The position numbers were made by a program, and so were the translations under genes. A DNA stretch of 45,021 nucleotides from an uncultured Rhodospirillales bacterium (GTDB taxonomy: Bacteria; Pseudomonadota; Alphaproteobacteria; Reyranellales; Reyranellaceae): the NCBI GenBank assembly GCA_945957125.1, contig CAMFJT010000018.1:1-45021 (forward strand), given 5' to 3'. Numbering within the stretch: the first letter of the stretch is position 1; the number at the start of each line of letters is the position of its first letter. Below, piece after piece: positions 16,086 to 23,113 of this stretch. The notes under the pieces are model-generated. The model was not told the origin of the DNA, did no database searches, and was given only the letters and a program-made list of their open reading frames with translations.

Positions 16086-16601
16086 TCACTTCTTCCCGAA
16101 CGTCTTGATGCCGATCAGCTTCTGGCGCAGCAGCACCGCGACCGACTGGCCGCCGTGGAAGGCCGACCGCGCGGCGGCATCGACCGTTGCCTTCACGTCC
16201 TCGGCCTTGTCGACCGAGTAGAGCATCATGCCCATCGCCTCGAGCACCTTGGGTGTGGCCTGTCCCATCGGGTACTGCCAGGAATTGAACTCGCCATAGT
16301 CGCCGCGCATCGTGATCAGCGTCAGAAACGGAAAGCGCAGCGTCTTGGTCAACCCGACCATGTTGATGGTGTTGCCGACGCCCGAGCTCTGCATCAGCAG
16401 CGCCGACCGCTGGCCGCCGAGCCAGGCCCCGGCCGCGATGGCGATGCCTTCCTCTTCGGTCGTCAGGGCCAGCGTCCGGATCGAGTTGGATTTCTGGCAG
16501 GACTCGATCAGTCGCGAATGGCCGGCGTCCGGCACGTGATAGACCTGCCTGATGTCATGGTCCTGGAAGACCTCGAATATGTCGTCGCGCCAATCGTTCA
16601 T
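16086..16601 (-). CDS. ThDP-dependent decarboxylase, Pyr-domain subunit (ComD-like)
   Basis: 171 aa, equal to the N-terminal Pyr domain. VYHVPDAGHSRLIES and ALTTEEEGIAIAAGAWLGG contain the catalytic Glu that activates ThDP; QSSGVGNTINMVGL is the next conserved block. With the following gene it forms a full alpha/beta ThDP enzyme of the sulfopyruvate/phosphonopyruvate decarboxylase kind. It starts 50 nt after hemJ on the same strand. No clear ribosome site is seen; a TATAAA on the minus strand (16615-16610), nine bases before the ATG, inside the dyad GGCGC/GCGCC could give a leaderless transcript. Confidence 0.87.
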   Translation of the reverse strand: MNDWRDDIFEVFQDHDIRQVYHVPDAGHSRLIESCQKSNSIRTLALTTEEEGIAIAAGAWLGGQRSALLMQSSGVGNTINMVGLTKTLRFPFLTLITMRGDYGEFNSWQYPMGQATPKVLEAMGMMLYSVDKAEDVKATVDAAARSAFHGGQSVAVLLRQKLIGIKTFGKK

Positions 16602-16633
16602 GGCGCCAGTTTATAGCGCCACCGCTCCCAAGC

Positions 16634-16653
16634 GAGAGGAGAAATGTCCTCTC
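16634..16653 (-). terminator. Weak hairpin after hemJ
   Basis: GAGAGGA / TCCTCTC, 7-bp stem and 6-nt loop, overlapping the hemJ stop. No T-run follows on the minus strand, so it may only attenuate read-through from hemEHJ into the ThDP genes. Confidence 0.3.
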
Positions 16654-17077
16654 AGAACGGCTTGAGGACCACGAGGAACACGATGGCGATCATCAGCACT
16701 GTCGGGACCTCGTTCCACCAGCGGTAAAGTCGGGCGGGCCGCGTATTCCTGTCGGCGGCGAAGTCCTTGCGCCAACGGCCGTAGAGATGATGCACGACAG
16801 TGAGCCCGGCCACGAGCGCGAACTTCGCCTGCCACCAGCCGGCGTGCCACCACTCGCCCTGCCAGGCGAGCGCAAGGCCGAAGATCCATACGCCGATCAT
16901 CGCCGGATTCATGATGCCGCGGAGCAGGCGACGCTCCATCACCTTGAAGGTCTCGCTCTGCGGCGAGCCCGCCGGCGTGTCGGCGTGATAGACGAACAGC
17001 CGCGGCAGGTAGAGCAGGCCCGCCATCCAGGCGATCACCGACACGATGTGAAGAGCTTTCAGGACTTCGTAGACCAT
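16652..17077 (-). CDS. hemJ: Protoporphyrinogen IX oxidase, HemJ type
   Basis: 141 aa integral membrane protein with about four transmembrane helices. Oxidises protoporphyrinogen IX to protoporphyrin IX, the penultimate heme step in bacteria lacking HemY/HemG. Conserved His and Arg positions of the family are visible: ALHIVSVIAWMAGLLYLPRL with the heme-ligand His in the first helix, RRLLRGIMNPA, and HHLYGRWRKDF. Length is normal. The ATG lies 19 nt inside the end of hemH, giving a hemE-hemH-hemJ operon. Confidence 0.95.
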   Translation of the reverse strand: MVYEVLKALHIVSVIAWMAGLLYLPRLFVYHADTPAGSPQSETFKVMERRLLRGIMNPAMIGVWIFGLALAWQGEWWHAGWWQAKFALVAGLTVVHHLYGRWRKDFAADRNTRPARLYRWWNEVPTVLMIAIVFLVVLKPF

Positions 17078-18006
17078 AGCGCCGCCCGGACGAGATTGGC
17101 CAAGCCGTGGATGAACTGCGGGTGGGTGCCCACGGTCGGCACGCGCACGTATGTCGGCACGCCGGCCTGCGCCGCCAGGTGCCGGTAATCGATATCGAGC
17201 TCGACCAGCGTTTCGGAGTGCTCGGACACGAAGCTCAGGGGATAGAGCACCACGCCCACCTTGTCGGCGCCCGCGCGCCGGATTTCCGTCTCGGTCGGCG
17301 GACCGATCCATTTCAGCGGACCGACGCGGCTCTGGTAGCAGACCGACCAATCGATGCCGCCGAGATGCTGGGCGATCGCCGCTGCCGTCTGCTCGACCTG
17401 ACTTTGATAGGGGTCGCCTGCCTTGACGATCTTCTCCGGCAGCCCGTGCGCCGAGAACAGCACGCGCCTGGGTCCGTCGCCGGCTTCGGCCAGTCCCTGC
17501 TTCACCAGCTCGACGGAAGCGCGGATGAAGCCGGGCTCGGTCGGGTAGCTGTCGATGCGGACCGTCGGAACGGTCATTTCGGACGCCTTCGCCCAGGCAT
17601 TGAAGGAGGAGGCGGTCGTGGTGGTGGAGAATTGCGGATAGAGCGGCAGCAGCACGATCCGGTCGGGTGCGAAGCGCCGGACCGAACGCACGACCGCCTC
17701 GGTCATCGGATGCCAGTAGCGCATGCAGACATAGCCGCGCCATTCGTGCTCGGGTCCGAGCGCCTCCTCCAGCGCGCGGGCCTGCGCCTCCGTCTGGCCG
17801 ACGATCGGGGAGCCGCCACCGATCTGCTCGTAGATGCCGCGCGCCTTGGGCGTGCGGCGATGGGCGATGAAGCGGGCGAGCGGCAGGCGAAGCCACGTCG
17901 GCAGGGTGATGATCGCCGGATCGCTGAACAGGTTGCGCAGGAACGGCTGCACGGCCTCCAGTGAATCGGGACCGCCGAGATTGAACAGGACGATCGCGAT
18001 CTTCAC
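17059..18006 (-). CDS. hemH: Ferrochelatase
   Basis: 315 aa, slightly shorter than the usual 320-350. Inserts Fe2+ into protoporphyrin IX to make protoheme, at the cytoplasmic face of the membrane. Family motifs are VLFNLGGPDSLEAVQPFLRN, the metal-site LFSAHGLPEKIV and the signature SFVSEHSETLVELDIDY. The GTG start at 18006 overlaps the hemE stop (GTGA), the common arrangement of coupled genes, so upstream extension is unlikely. Middle gene of hemEHJ. Confidence 0.96.
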   Translation of the reverse strand: MKIAIVLFNLGGPDSLEAVQPFLRNLFSDPAIITLPTWLRLPLARFIAHRRTPKARGIYEQIGGGSPIVGQTEAQARALEEALGPEHEWRGYVCMRYWHPMTEAVVRSVRRFAPDRIVLLPLYPQFSTTTTASSFNAWAKASEMTVPTVRIDSYPTEPGFIRASVELVKQGLAEAGDGPRRVLFSAHGLPEKIVKAGDPYQSQVEQTAAAIAQHLGGIDWSVCYQSRVGPLKWIGPPTETEIRRAGADKVGVVLYPLSFVSEHSETLVELDIDYRHLAAQAGVPTYVRVPTVGTHPQFIHGLANLVRAALWSTKS

Positions 18007-19043
18007 GCCGACGGCTTCCAGTTGCGCACGATCTCGACGAGCTGGGCGACATGCTCCGGCGGGGTCTGCGGGATCACGCCGTGGCCGAGGTTGAACACGA
18101 ACGACCCATGACCGAGCTTGTCGAGGATGCGAGTCGCCTCGCGTTCGAGCGCGGGCCCGCCGGCGACCAGCATGATCGGGTCGAGATTGCCCTGCAGGCA
18201 AATCGTCGGCTGCAGTTCCTTCGCCGCCCAATGGGCGCCGATCCCTGTGTCGATCGACAGTGCCGCGAAGCTATCCGGCCGACGATACATCAATGCCGCC
18301 GGCCCCACGGCGCGCGGGAAGGCGATGATCGGCACCTTCGGATGACGCGCCCGCAAGCCATGGGCAATGCGCACCATGGGCTCGAGCGACCAGCCGAAGA
18401 GCTGCTCCTCGGGCAGGATCCCTGCCCAGGAATCGAAGAGCTGCACGGCGTCGGCACCGGCCTCGACCTGGTTGGCGAGATGATCGACGATCGCCTCGAC
18501 GAGGAGGTCGACCAGCAGGGCGAAGGAATCGGGATGGCGATACGCCCACAGCTTCACCTTGGCGAAGTCGCGGCTGCCACCGCCCTCGATCATGTAGCAG
18601 GCCAGCGTGAATGGCGCCCCGGCGAAGCCGAGCAGGGCGGTGTCGGCCGGCAGCGCCTGGCGGGCGGCCGAGATGGCGGCATAGACCGGCGCGAGACGAT
18701 CGGTCAGCCGAGCCCGCGAAAGCTGTCCGAATTGCGCCGGATCGGTCAGGGGCTCGAGCTTCGGCCCTTCGCCCTCCGCGAACCAGACTTTCTGGCCGAG
18801 CGCGTCCGGCACCACCAGGATATCGGAGAAGATGATCGCGGCATCGAGCCCGAAGCGCCGAATCGGCTGCAGCGTGACCTCGACGGCCTTCTCCGGCGTG
18901 TAGCAGAATTCCAGGAAGGATTTCGTGGTGGCCCGCACGGCGCGATATTCCGGCAGGTAGCGTCCTGCCTGGCGCATCAGCCATATCGGCGGCGTCGGGA
19001 AGCGCGTCCCGGCCAGCGTCTCCAGGAACTTCCCGCGGCTCAA
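18003..19043 (-). CDS. hemE: Uroporphyrinogen decarboxylase
   Basis: 346 aa, normal length, cytoplasmic. Removes four acetate carboxyl groups from uroporphyrinogen III to form coproporphyrinogen III. The signature PPIWLMRQAGRYLPEYRAV near residue 17 contains the substrate-anion-binding Arg residues; FSDILVVPDALGQKV carries the catalytic Asp. First gene of hemEHJ. In Caulobacter and Rickettsia hemE borders the replication origin on the side opposite the RP001/ppsR gene, exactly the arrangement seen here. Confidence 0.97.
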   Translation of the reverse strand: MSRGKFLETLAGTRFPTPPIWLMRQAGRYLPEYRAVRATTKSFLEFCYTPEKAVEVTLQPIRRFGLDAAIIFSDILVVPDALGQKVWFAEGEGPKLEPLTDPAQFGQLSRARLTDRLAPVYAAISAARQALPADTALLGFAGAPFTLACYMIEGGGSRDFAKVKLWAYRHPDSFALLVDLLVEAIVDHLANQVEAGADAVQLFDSWAGILPEEQLFGWSLEPMVRIAHGLRARHPKVPIIAFPRAVGPAALMYRRPDSFAALSIDTGIGAHWAAKELQPTICLQGNLDPIMLVAGGPALEREATRILDKLGHGSFVFNLGHGVIPQTPPEHVAQLVEIVRNWKPSA

Positions 19044-19364
19044 CTTCTGTCCCTCATCTCTCCCTCTTATCCTTTCTTAATAGGTAGTAGCAGTAGTAGG
19101 CGGTGAGGAACGTGGGGATGCGCCTCTTTAGACACCCGTCCCCAGAAGCCTGTGGACGGGATTCGCCGTGAAATCGGGCTTCCCGAGGCCAATTCACGAT
19201 TTGAAGGATGTTCCTCGCCAACGATCCCGAGAGGACGAGAATCGGGATGGACGAGGCGAAGCGGGTCACGAATCGGGCCCTCGGCCGGAAGAGGCTCCGC
19301 TATCCCCGTCTTGCCTCCGACAATCCCGCATTTCTCCCCGGGAGCCTGTGGGGTAAGTTGCGTC
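19044..19364. other. oriC: Candidate chromosome replication origin (oriC)
   Basis: A 321-bp gap between divergent hemE and ppsR, the location of Caulobacter Cori and the Rickettsia origin. On its hemE side is an AT-rich stretch (CTTATCCTTTCTTAATAGG, 19066-19084) followed by in-phase TAG/CAG trinucleotides at 19085-19099, like the DnaA-trio element. Possible degenerate DnaA boxes are TTATCCTTT (19067), a reverse GCATCCCCA-type site at 19111-19119, and TGTGGACGG (19151). Three AATCGGG copies lie at about 19172, 19240 and 19272. No perfect TTATCCACA box is present. Gene direction largely switches here and parAB/parS lie 16-17 kb to the right. Synteny is the main evidence. Confidence 0.6.
19085..19099 (+). 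repeat. DnaA-trio-like TAG repeat
   Basis: TAG TAG CAG TAG TAG, five in-phase trinucleotides beside an AT-rich tract in the candidate origin. The DnaA-trio element, described in Bacillus subtilis and many other bacteria, is a run of 3'-GAT-5' triplets that loads DnaA on single strands. Confidence 0.4.
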
Positions 19365-20198
19365 GTGGCCAACCGCAATTTCCATGTCCACCTCGTGTCC
19401 GATTCCACCGGCGAGACCGTGTCCAGCGTGGCGCGCGCCTGCCTGGTGCAATACGAGGGCATCTTCGTGCAGGAGCACGTCTGGTCGCTGGTCCGCACCA
19501 AGGGCCAGATGGAGAAGGTGATGCAGGCGGTCGAGCGCGACCGCGGACCGGTCCTCTACACGCTGGTCGATCCGGAGCTGCGCGATCAGGTGCGCGAGAG
19601 CTGCCGCAGCCTGCAGCTTCCCTGCGTCGGCGTGCTCGACCAGGCGATGAGCGTGCTGGGGCTGCATTTCCGGTCCAAGAGCGAGCAATGGCCCGGTCGC
19701 CAGCACCAGCTCGACGAGGGATATTTCGATCGCATCGATGCCATGCATTACACGCTGGCGCACGACGACGGGCAATCGACCCACGACCTCGACGACGCCG
19801 ACGTGATCCTGGTCGGACCGTCGCGTACCTCCAAGACGCCGACCTGCGTCTATCTCGCCAATCGCGGCGTGCGCGCGGCCAACGTGCCGCTGGTGCCGCT
19901 GGTGCCGCCGCCGGTCGAGCTCGAGACGGCGACGCGGCCGCTGGTGGTCGGGCTGATCACCGACCCCGAGCGGCTGGTGCAGATCCGGGTCAATCGCCTG
20001 CGCCTGCTGCAGCAGGATACCGAAAGCGAATACACCGACATGGAGCGGGTGCAGGGCGAGATCCAGGACGCTCGTCGGCTCTATGCCCGGCGCAAATGGG
20101 CGACCATCGACGTGACCCGCCGTTCGATCGAGGAGACGGCGGCGGCGATCATGCAGATGCTGGCGACGAGGCGGGGCCAGAAGCCGCGGGTGGTGTAA
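19365..20198 (+). CDS. ppsR: Pyruvate,phosphate dikinase / PEP synthase regulatory protein (RP001 family)
   Basis: 277 aa, DUF299 family. Bifunctional Ser/Thr kinase and pyrophosphorylase that inactivates PPDK or PEP synthase with ADP and reactivates it with phosphate. Visible are HLVSDSTGETVSSVARA at the N-terminus, the P-loop-like VGPSRTSKTPTCVYLANRG and the C-terminal IDVTRRSIEETAAAIM. GTG 19365 begins the conserved domain directly (VANRNFHVHLVSDS); upstream codons lie in the origin region and look non-coding. No dikinase gene is in the window. The homologue RP001 flanks the origin in Rickettsia. Confidence 0.92.
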   Translation: MANRNFHVHLVSDSTGETVSSVARACLVQYEGIFVQEHVWSLVRTKGQMEKVMQAVERDRGPVLYTLVDPELRDQVRESCRSLQLPCVGVLDQAMSVLGLHFRSKSEQWPGRQHQLDEGYFDRIDAMHYTLAHDDGQSTHDLDDADVILVGPSRTSKTPTCVYLANRGVRAANVPLVPLVPPPVELETATRPLVVGLITDPERLVQIRVNRLRLLQQDTESEYTDMERVQGEIQDARRLYARRKWATIDVTRRSIEETAAAIMQMLATRRGQKPRVV

Positions 20199-20220
20199 CG
20201 TGCCGCCGAGGGAGGCGAGA

Positions 20221-20628
20221 ATGCTGACGCGTTCCCTGATTGCAAGTGGTCTGATTGTTGCTGCGTCGTCGGCAATCGCGGCGAACGGCATCGATGTCCG
20301 GCGCGGCGAGGACAGCCTCGTGTTCGGCAATTGCGTGCCGAGCCTGGTGGTCGAGAACGGGTCGCCGGAGACGATCGACTATCTGCAGGTCGATCTGGTC
20401 GTCGCGCTGGGCGATGGCCGTCAACAGACCGTCGAGCTGAAGTCGGCCTATCGGGACGGCGTGCTCTACCCTATCGCACCCGGAGGGACGGCGACCTTGA
20501 AGCAGCATCTCGATACATCCCGCGCCCTGGGAGTCGGCTGCGCCGACGTGAAGGCGCGCAGCGTCGCGCGCACGGTCTGCGAGGCGGCCGGCAAGCCCTG
20601 CGGCTCATCGGTGAGCGTCCAGCCATGA
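20221..20628 (+). CDS. Secreted hypothetical protein with four cysteines
   Basis: 135 aa. A signal peptide (MLTRSLIASGLIVAASSAIA) indicates export. The mature protein has a beta-rich look, beginning GIDVRRGEDSLVFGNCVPSL, and four Cys residues (one near the start, three near the end, GCADVK, TVCEAAGKPCG) that could form two disulfides. ATG 20221 has GAGGGAGG six nt upstream and is preferred over an in-frame GTG at 20200. Its stop overlaps the start of the Bug binding protein (ATGA), so the two are coupled. Function unknown. Confidence 0.75.
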   Translation: MLTRSLIASGLIVAASSAIAANGIDVRRGEDSLVFGNCVPSLVVENGSPETIDYLQVDLVVALGDGRQQTVELKSAYRDGVLYPIAPGGTATLKQHLDTSRALGVGCADVKARSVARTVCEAAGKPCGSSVSVQP

Positions 20629-21587
20629 GGCGCCGGACGGTCCTCGCGAGTGCCGCGGCATCCCTGCTCGCCGCGCCGGCGATCGCGCAAGCCTATCCCA
20701 ACAAGCCGATCCAGATGATCGTGCCCTATCCGCCGGGCGGCGGAACGGACGGCTTCGGCCGTCTCACCTCGGACGTGCTGTCGGAGAAGCTCGGCCAGCA
20801 GATCGTCATTCGAAATATCGGCGGAGCGTCGAGCGTCACCGGGTCCGACACGGTACGGCGCGCCGATCCCGACGGCTACACCCTGCTGTTCAACGCCAGC
20901 CTGTTCGTGCTCGGCAAGTACGTGGTCGCCTCCTGCCCCTACGATCCGCAGGCCGATTTCCGGCCGATCGCCCAGGCGGGCGAGGCGCCGCTGGTGCTGC
21001 TGGTCAACCTCAACGTGCCGGGCACCGATTACGCCAGCACGATGGAGGCGATCGGCAAGGAGCCGAAGAAGTACTTCTTCGCCCTGTCGTCCGGCGGCTC
21101 GGCCGGCCATGTCGCGACGCTGGAGTTCCTCCGCCGCACCAAACTGCCGCTCGATACCGTGATGTACAAGGGTACCGCGCCAGCCAACGCCGACCTGCTG
21201 GGCGGCAGCGTGCAGCTCTTCATGGACCCGTGGACGGCATTGCTGCCGCTGGCGCGCGCCGGCAAGGCGCGCGCGTTGTTCGTGACGTCGAAGGCGCGCA
21301 CGGCGCTGGCGCCCGATATCCCGACGACCGAGGAGGTCGGGCTGAAGGATTTCAACATCAGCTCCTGGTACGGCGTGTGGGCGCCCAGGGGCACGCCGGA
21401 CCCGATCGTCGAGCGGCTGGCGGTGGCGATGAACGAGGTCGGCAAGGACAAGGGCTTCATCGCCAAATGCGGTTCGCTCGGCCTCGTCCCGACCGCGCGC
21501 GGGCCGCAGGAATTCGCCGCCTTCATCAAGGGCGAGGTCGACACCAACACGGCCTTGCTGCGCGACGCCGGCTACAAGCCGGAGTGA
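20625..21587 (+). CDS. Bug/TctC-family periplasmic solute-binding protein
   Basis: 320 aa with a signal peptide (about 1-21, ending LLAAPAIAQ). Tripartite tricarboxylate transporter (TTT) receptor family: YPNKPIQMIVPYPPGGGTD is the hallmark N-terminal ligand loop, followed by GQQIVIRNIGGASS, RADPDGYTLLFN and VWAPRGTPDPIVERLAVAMN. It binds a carboxylate in the periplasm. No TctA/TctB membrane genes are nearby, so this is an orphan receptor, as often seen in large Bug families. Coupled upstream to the secreted four-Cys protein and followed 31 nt later by the ATC-hydrolase-like gene. Confidence 0.93.
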   Translation: MRRRTVLASAAASLLAAPAIAQAYPNKPIQMIVPYPPGGGTDGFGRLTSDVLSEKLGQQIVIRNIGGASSVTGSDTVRRADPDGYTLLFNASLFVLGKYVVASCPYDPQADFRPIAQAGEAPLVLLVNLNVPGTDYASTMEAIGKEPKKYFFALSSGGSAGHVATLEFLRRTKLPLDTVMYKGTAPANADLLGGSVQLFMDPWTALLPLARAGKARALFVTSKARTALAPDIPTTEEVGLKDFNISSWYGVWAPRGTPDPIVERLAVAMNEVGKDKGFIAKCGSLGLVPTARGPQEFAAFIKGEVDTNTALLRDAGYKPE

Positions 21588-21618
21588 TGCGCGCCAGCCA
21601 CCAAGAGCGGAGGAACGC

Positions 21619-22119
21619 ATGACCGGTGTGCTCGACGACTACATGGTGGATCCCGAGCTGTCGTTCCTCGACAAGACCAGGATCCAGGCGCAGGTCCTCG
21701 TGCCGGTATTGCGCGCCTTGCGCGCGGAGCTGGGCAAGGACAAGGCCGATGCGATCGTGAAGCAGGCCCTGCGCGACTGGTCGAAGGAGGTGTTCGCGGC
21801 GATCGGCGAGGGCGTGGAGGCCCCACCGCGGCGCAAATGGGCGGCGATGCAGGGCCACATGAACGAGCTGTCCGGACCTTCGGTCGAGTTCGAGACGCAT
21901 CGCAAGGATCGCGAGGCGTTCGAGTTCGACGTCACGCGCTGCCGCTTTGCCGAGTTCTTCCGCGCCCTCGACGAGCCCGAGCTGGGCGCGGTGCTGGCCT
22001 GCCAGACCGATTTCGACATCGTCGCCGCCAGCGGCGAGGACGTGAGCCTCGAGCGCCACCAGACCCTCATGCAGGGCGCTCCGAGCTGCACCTTCCGCTA
22101 CCGCTTCGCCCCGAGGTAG
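21619..22119 (+). CDS. L-2-amino-thiazoline-4-carboxylate hydrolase-like protein
   Basis: 166 aa, no signal peptide. Resembles the ATC hydrolase family (hydrolyses L-2-amino-thiazoline-4-carboxylate to N-carbamoyl-cysteine in Pseudomonas), with the typical N-terminal helical part (QVLVPVLRALRAELGKDKAD) and the C-terminal block FDVTRCRFAEFFRALDEPE, LACQTDFDIVA and CTFRYRFA. Catalytic residues are not established for me to check. GGAGG precedes the ATG. Next to an orphan Bug binding protein, it may act on an imported small acid, but this is inference. Confidence 0.7.
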   Translation: MTGVLDDYMVDPELSFLDKTRIQAQVLVPVLRALRAELGKDKADAIVKQALRDWSKEVFAAIGEGVEAPPRRKWAAMQGHMNELSGPSVEFETHRKDREAFEFDVTRCRFAEFFRALDEPELGAVLACQTDFDIVAASGEDVSLERHQTLMQGAPSCTFRYRFAPR

Positions 22120-22131
22120 CCAAGCCGTTCG

Positions 22132-22160
22132 TTGACGGCTTCTGTACAGTGCCGTACAGT
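22132..22160 (+). promoter_or_regulatory. Toxin-antitoxin promoter with overlapping operator
   Basis: TTGACG (22132-22137), 17-nt spacer, TACAGT (22155-22160). A perfect dyad CTGTAC-N6-GTACAG (22142-22159) covers the spacer and -10, as expected for the autorepression site of a Phd/YefM-type antitoxin, 18 nt before its ATG. Confidence 0.65.
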
Positions 22161-22177
22161 TTAGTGAAAGGCGTTCC

Positions 22178-22432
22178 ATGAGCAATGTTCAACGCAAAGG
22201 CGCTGAGGAAGCGCGCAATCAACTGCCTGATCTTCTGCAGGCTGCGGGAGAAGGGAAGTCGACGATCATCACGCGCCACGGGCGGGCTGTCGCAGCCCTG
22301 ATACCGATCGGTGAATTTCGGCCAACTGGACGCCAAGCATCGTTGCTTCCCTTGGCTGGCTCCGGTCGGGGCATGTGGGGAAAGGACAGCAAGAAAACGA
22401 TACGCCAGCTTCGTGAAGAATGGGACCGCTGA
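22178..22432 (+). CDS. Type II antitoxin, Phd/YefM family
   Basis: 84 aa. The N-terminal Phd/YefM fold shows as GAEEARNQLPDLLQAAGEGK, ITRHGRAVAALIPIGEF, which dimerises and binds the operator; the basic, Trp-containing tail (MWGKDSKKTIRQLREEWDR) is the likely toxin-neutralising segment. It overlaps the PIN toxin gene by 13 nt, so production is coupled. A promoter with an overlapping GTAC palindrome lies just upstream. Cytoplasmic DNA-binding repressor of its own operon. Confidence 0.88.
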   Translation: MSNVQRKGAEEARNQLPDLLQAAGEGKSTIITRHGRAVAALIPIGEFRPTGRQASLLPLAGSGRGMWGKDSKKTIRQLREEWDR

Positions 22433-22845
22433 GGGTCGACGATCTGCCGGACCAGGCGCTGCTGTTGCTCGATTCCGCACCGGTCATTTATTTCCTCGAA
22501 GGCCATCCCACCTTGGCAAAGAGATTTGCTCCACTGTTCGAAGCTCAAGCTGGTGGCCACGTGCACTTTGCTGCAACGACAATCACCGTATGCGAGGTGT
22601 TGACCGGGCCTCTCAAGGCGCGGGACGATTCGGCGGTTCGTCGTTATCGCGCTGTCTTCGACACTTGGCAGCTCGTCGAGCTCAGTGCTGATATTGCCGA
22701 GAGCGCTGCAAGGCTGAGAGCTTCCCTGGGCCTGAAGATCGCCGATGCCATTCAAGTCGCCAGCGCTCTGGCGATCAATGCCGATGCGCTTGTCACCCAC
22801 GATCGCGATTTTGGCCGTGTGCGTATGATGCGTGTGCTTTCCTGA
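22420..22845 (+). CDS. PIN-domain ribonuclease toxin (VapC-like)
   Basis: 141 aa. PIN domains are Mg-dependent endoribonucleases; VapC toxins cut tRNA or rRNA. The acidic cluster is intact: LLLLDSAPVIYFLEGHP (first Asp near residue 18), TVCEVLTGPL, LKIADAIQVASAL and the last Asp in THDRDFGRV. Paired with the Phd-like antitoxin, whose reading frame it overlaps. Small TA modules such as this may be mobile; no flanking recombinase is seen. Target RNA unknown. Confidence 0.9.
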   Translation: MGPLRVDDLPDQALLLLDSAPVIYFLEGHPTLAKRFAPLFEAQAGGHVHFAATTITVCEVLTGPLKARDDSAVRRYRAVFDTWQLVELSADIAESAARLRASLGLKIADAIQVASALAINADALVTHDRDFGRVRMMRVLS

Positions 22846-23113
22846 CCGGTACGGCAACTATCGGGCACCGAGCTCAGCAACCGTCGCCACCACCATCATC
22901 ATCATCATCACCGCCCGCATCACTACAGCTATCCCCAGGACCACCGTGGTCGTGAAGAGGGTGCCATCCGCCGCCACCGGTGGAAACTCCATTATCCGTC
23001 AGGGAGGCGTCGACGATCCACGTTTTGTAGACCGGAGGTGGGTTCCACCGGATGACGGCTACCTAGGCCAACAGAACCGCGAAGCCCACCGGGCGGACAC
23101 GGCCTCCATGCAG
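22846..23113. other. Intergenic tract with His-codon repeat, probable gene fossil
   Basis: 268 bp between the PIN toxin and glnD ends. At about 22888-22917 CAC/CAT triplets run together; in one frame they read RRHHHHHHHHRPHHYSYP and continue with basic residues to a TAG at about 23032, but that frame has a stop upstream (TGA, 22843-22845) and no start codon. It is most simply a decayed or truncated His-rich protein end. No promoter, RNA or terminator recognised here. Confidence 0.4.

Noticed and set aside
19106-19132. GGAAC in the candidate origin region
   Set aside because: No CGTT at 16 or 17 nt downstream.
19054-19269. Short minus-strand open frames in the hemE-ppsR gap
   Set aside because: Composition unlike real proteins, no ribosome site, and location inside the proposed origin.
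19172-19278. Three AATCGGG copies as DnaA or CtrA sites
   Set aside because: They match neither the DnaA box nor the TTAA-N7-TTAA CtrA site; recorded only as part of the origin description.
22885-22920. CAT repeat as a CRISPR or regulatory repeat
   Set aside because: It is a plain trinucleotide run without spacers or dyad structure.
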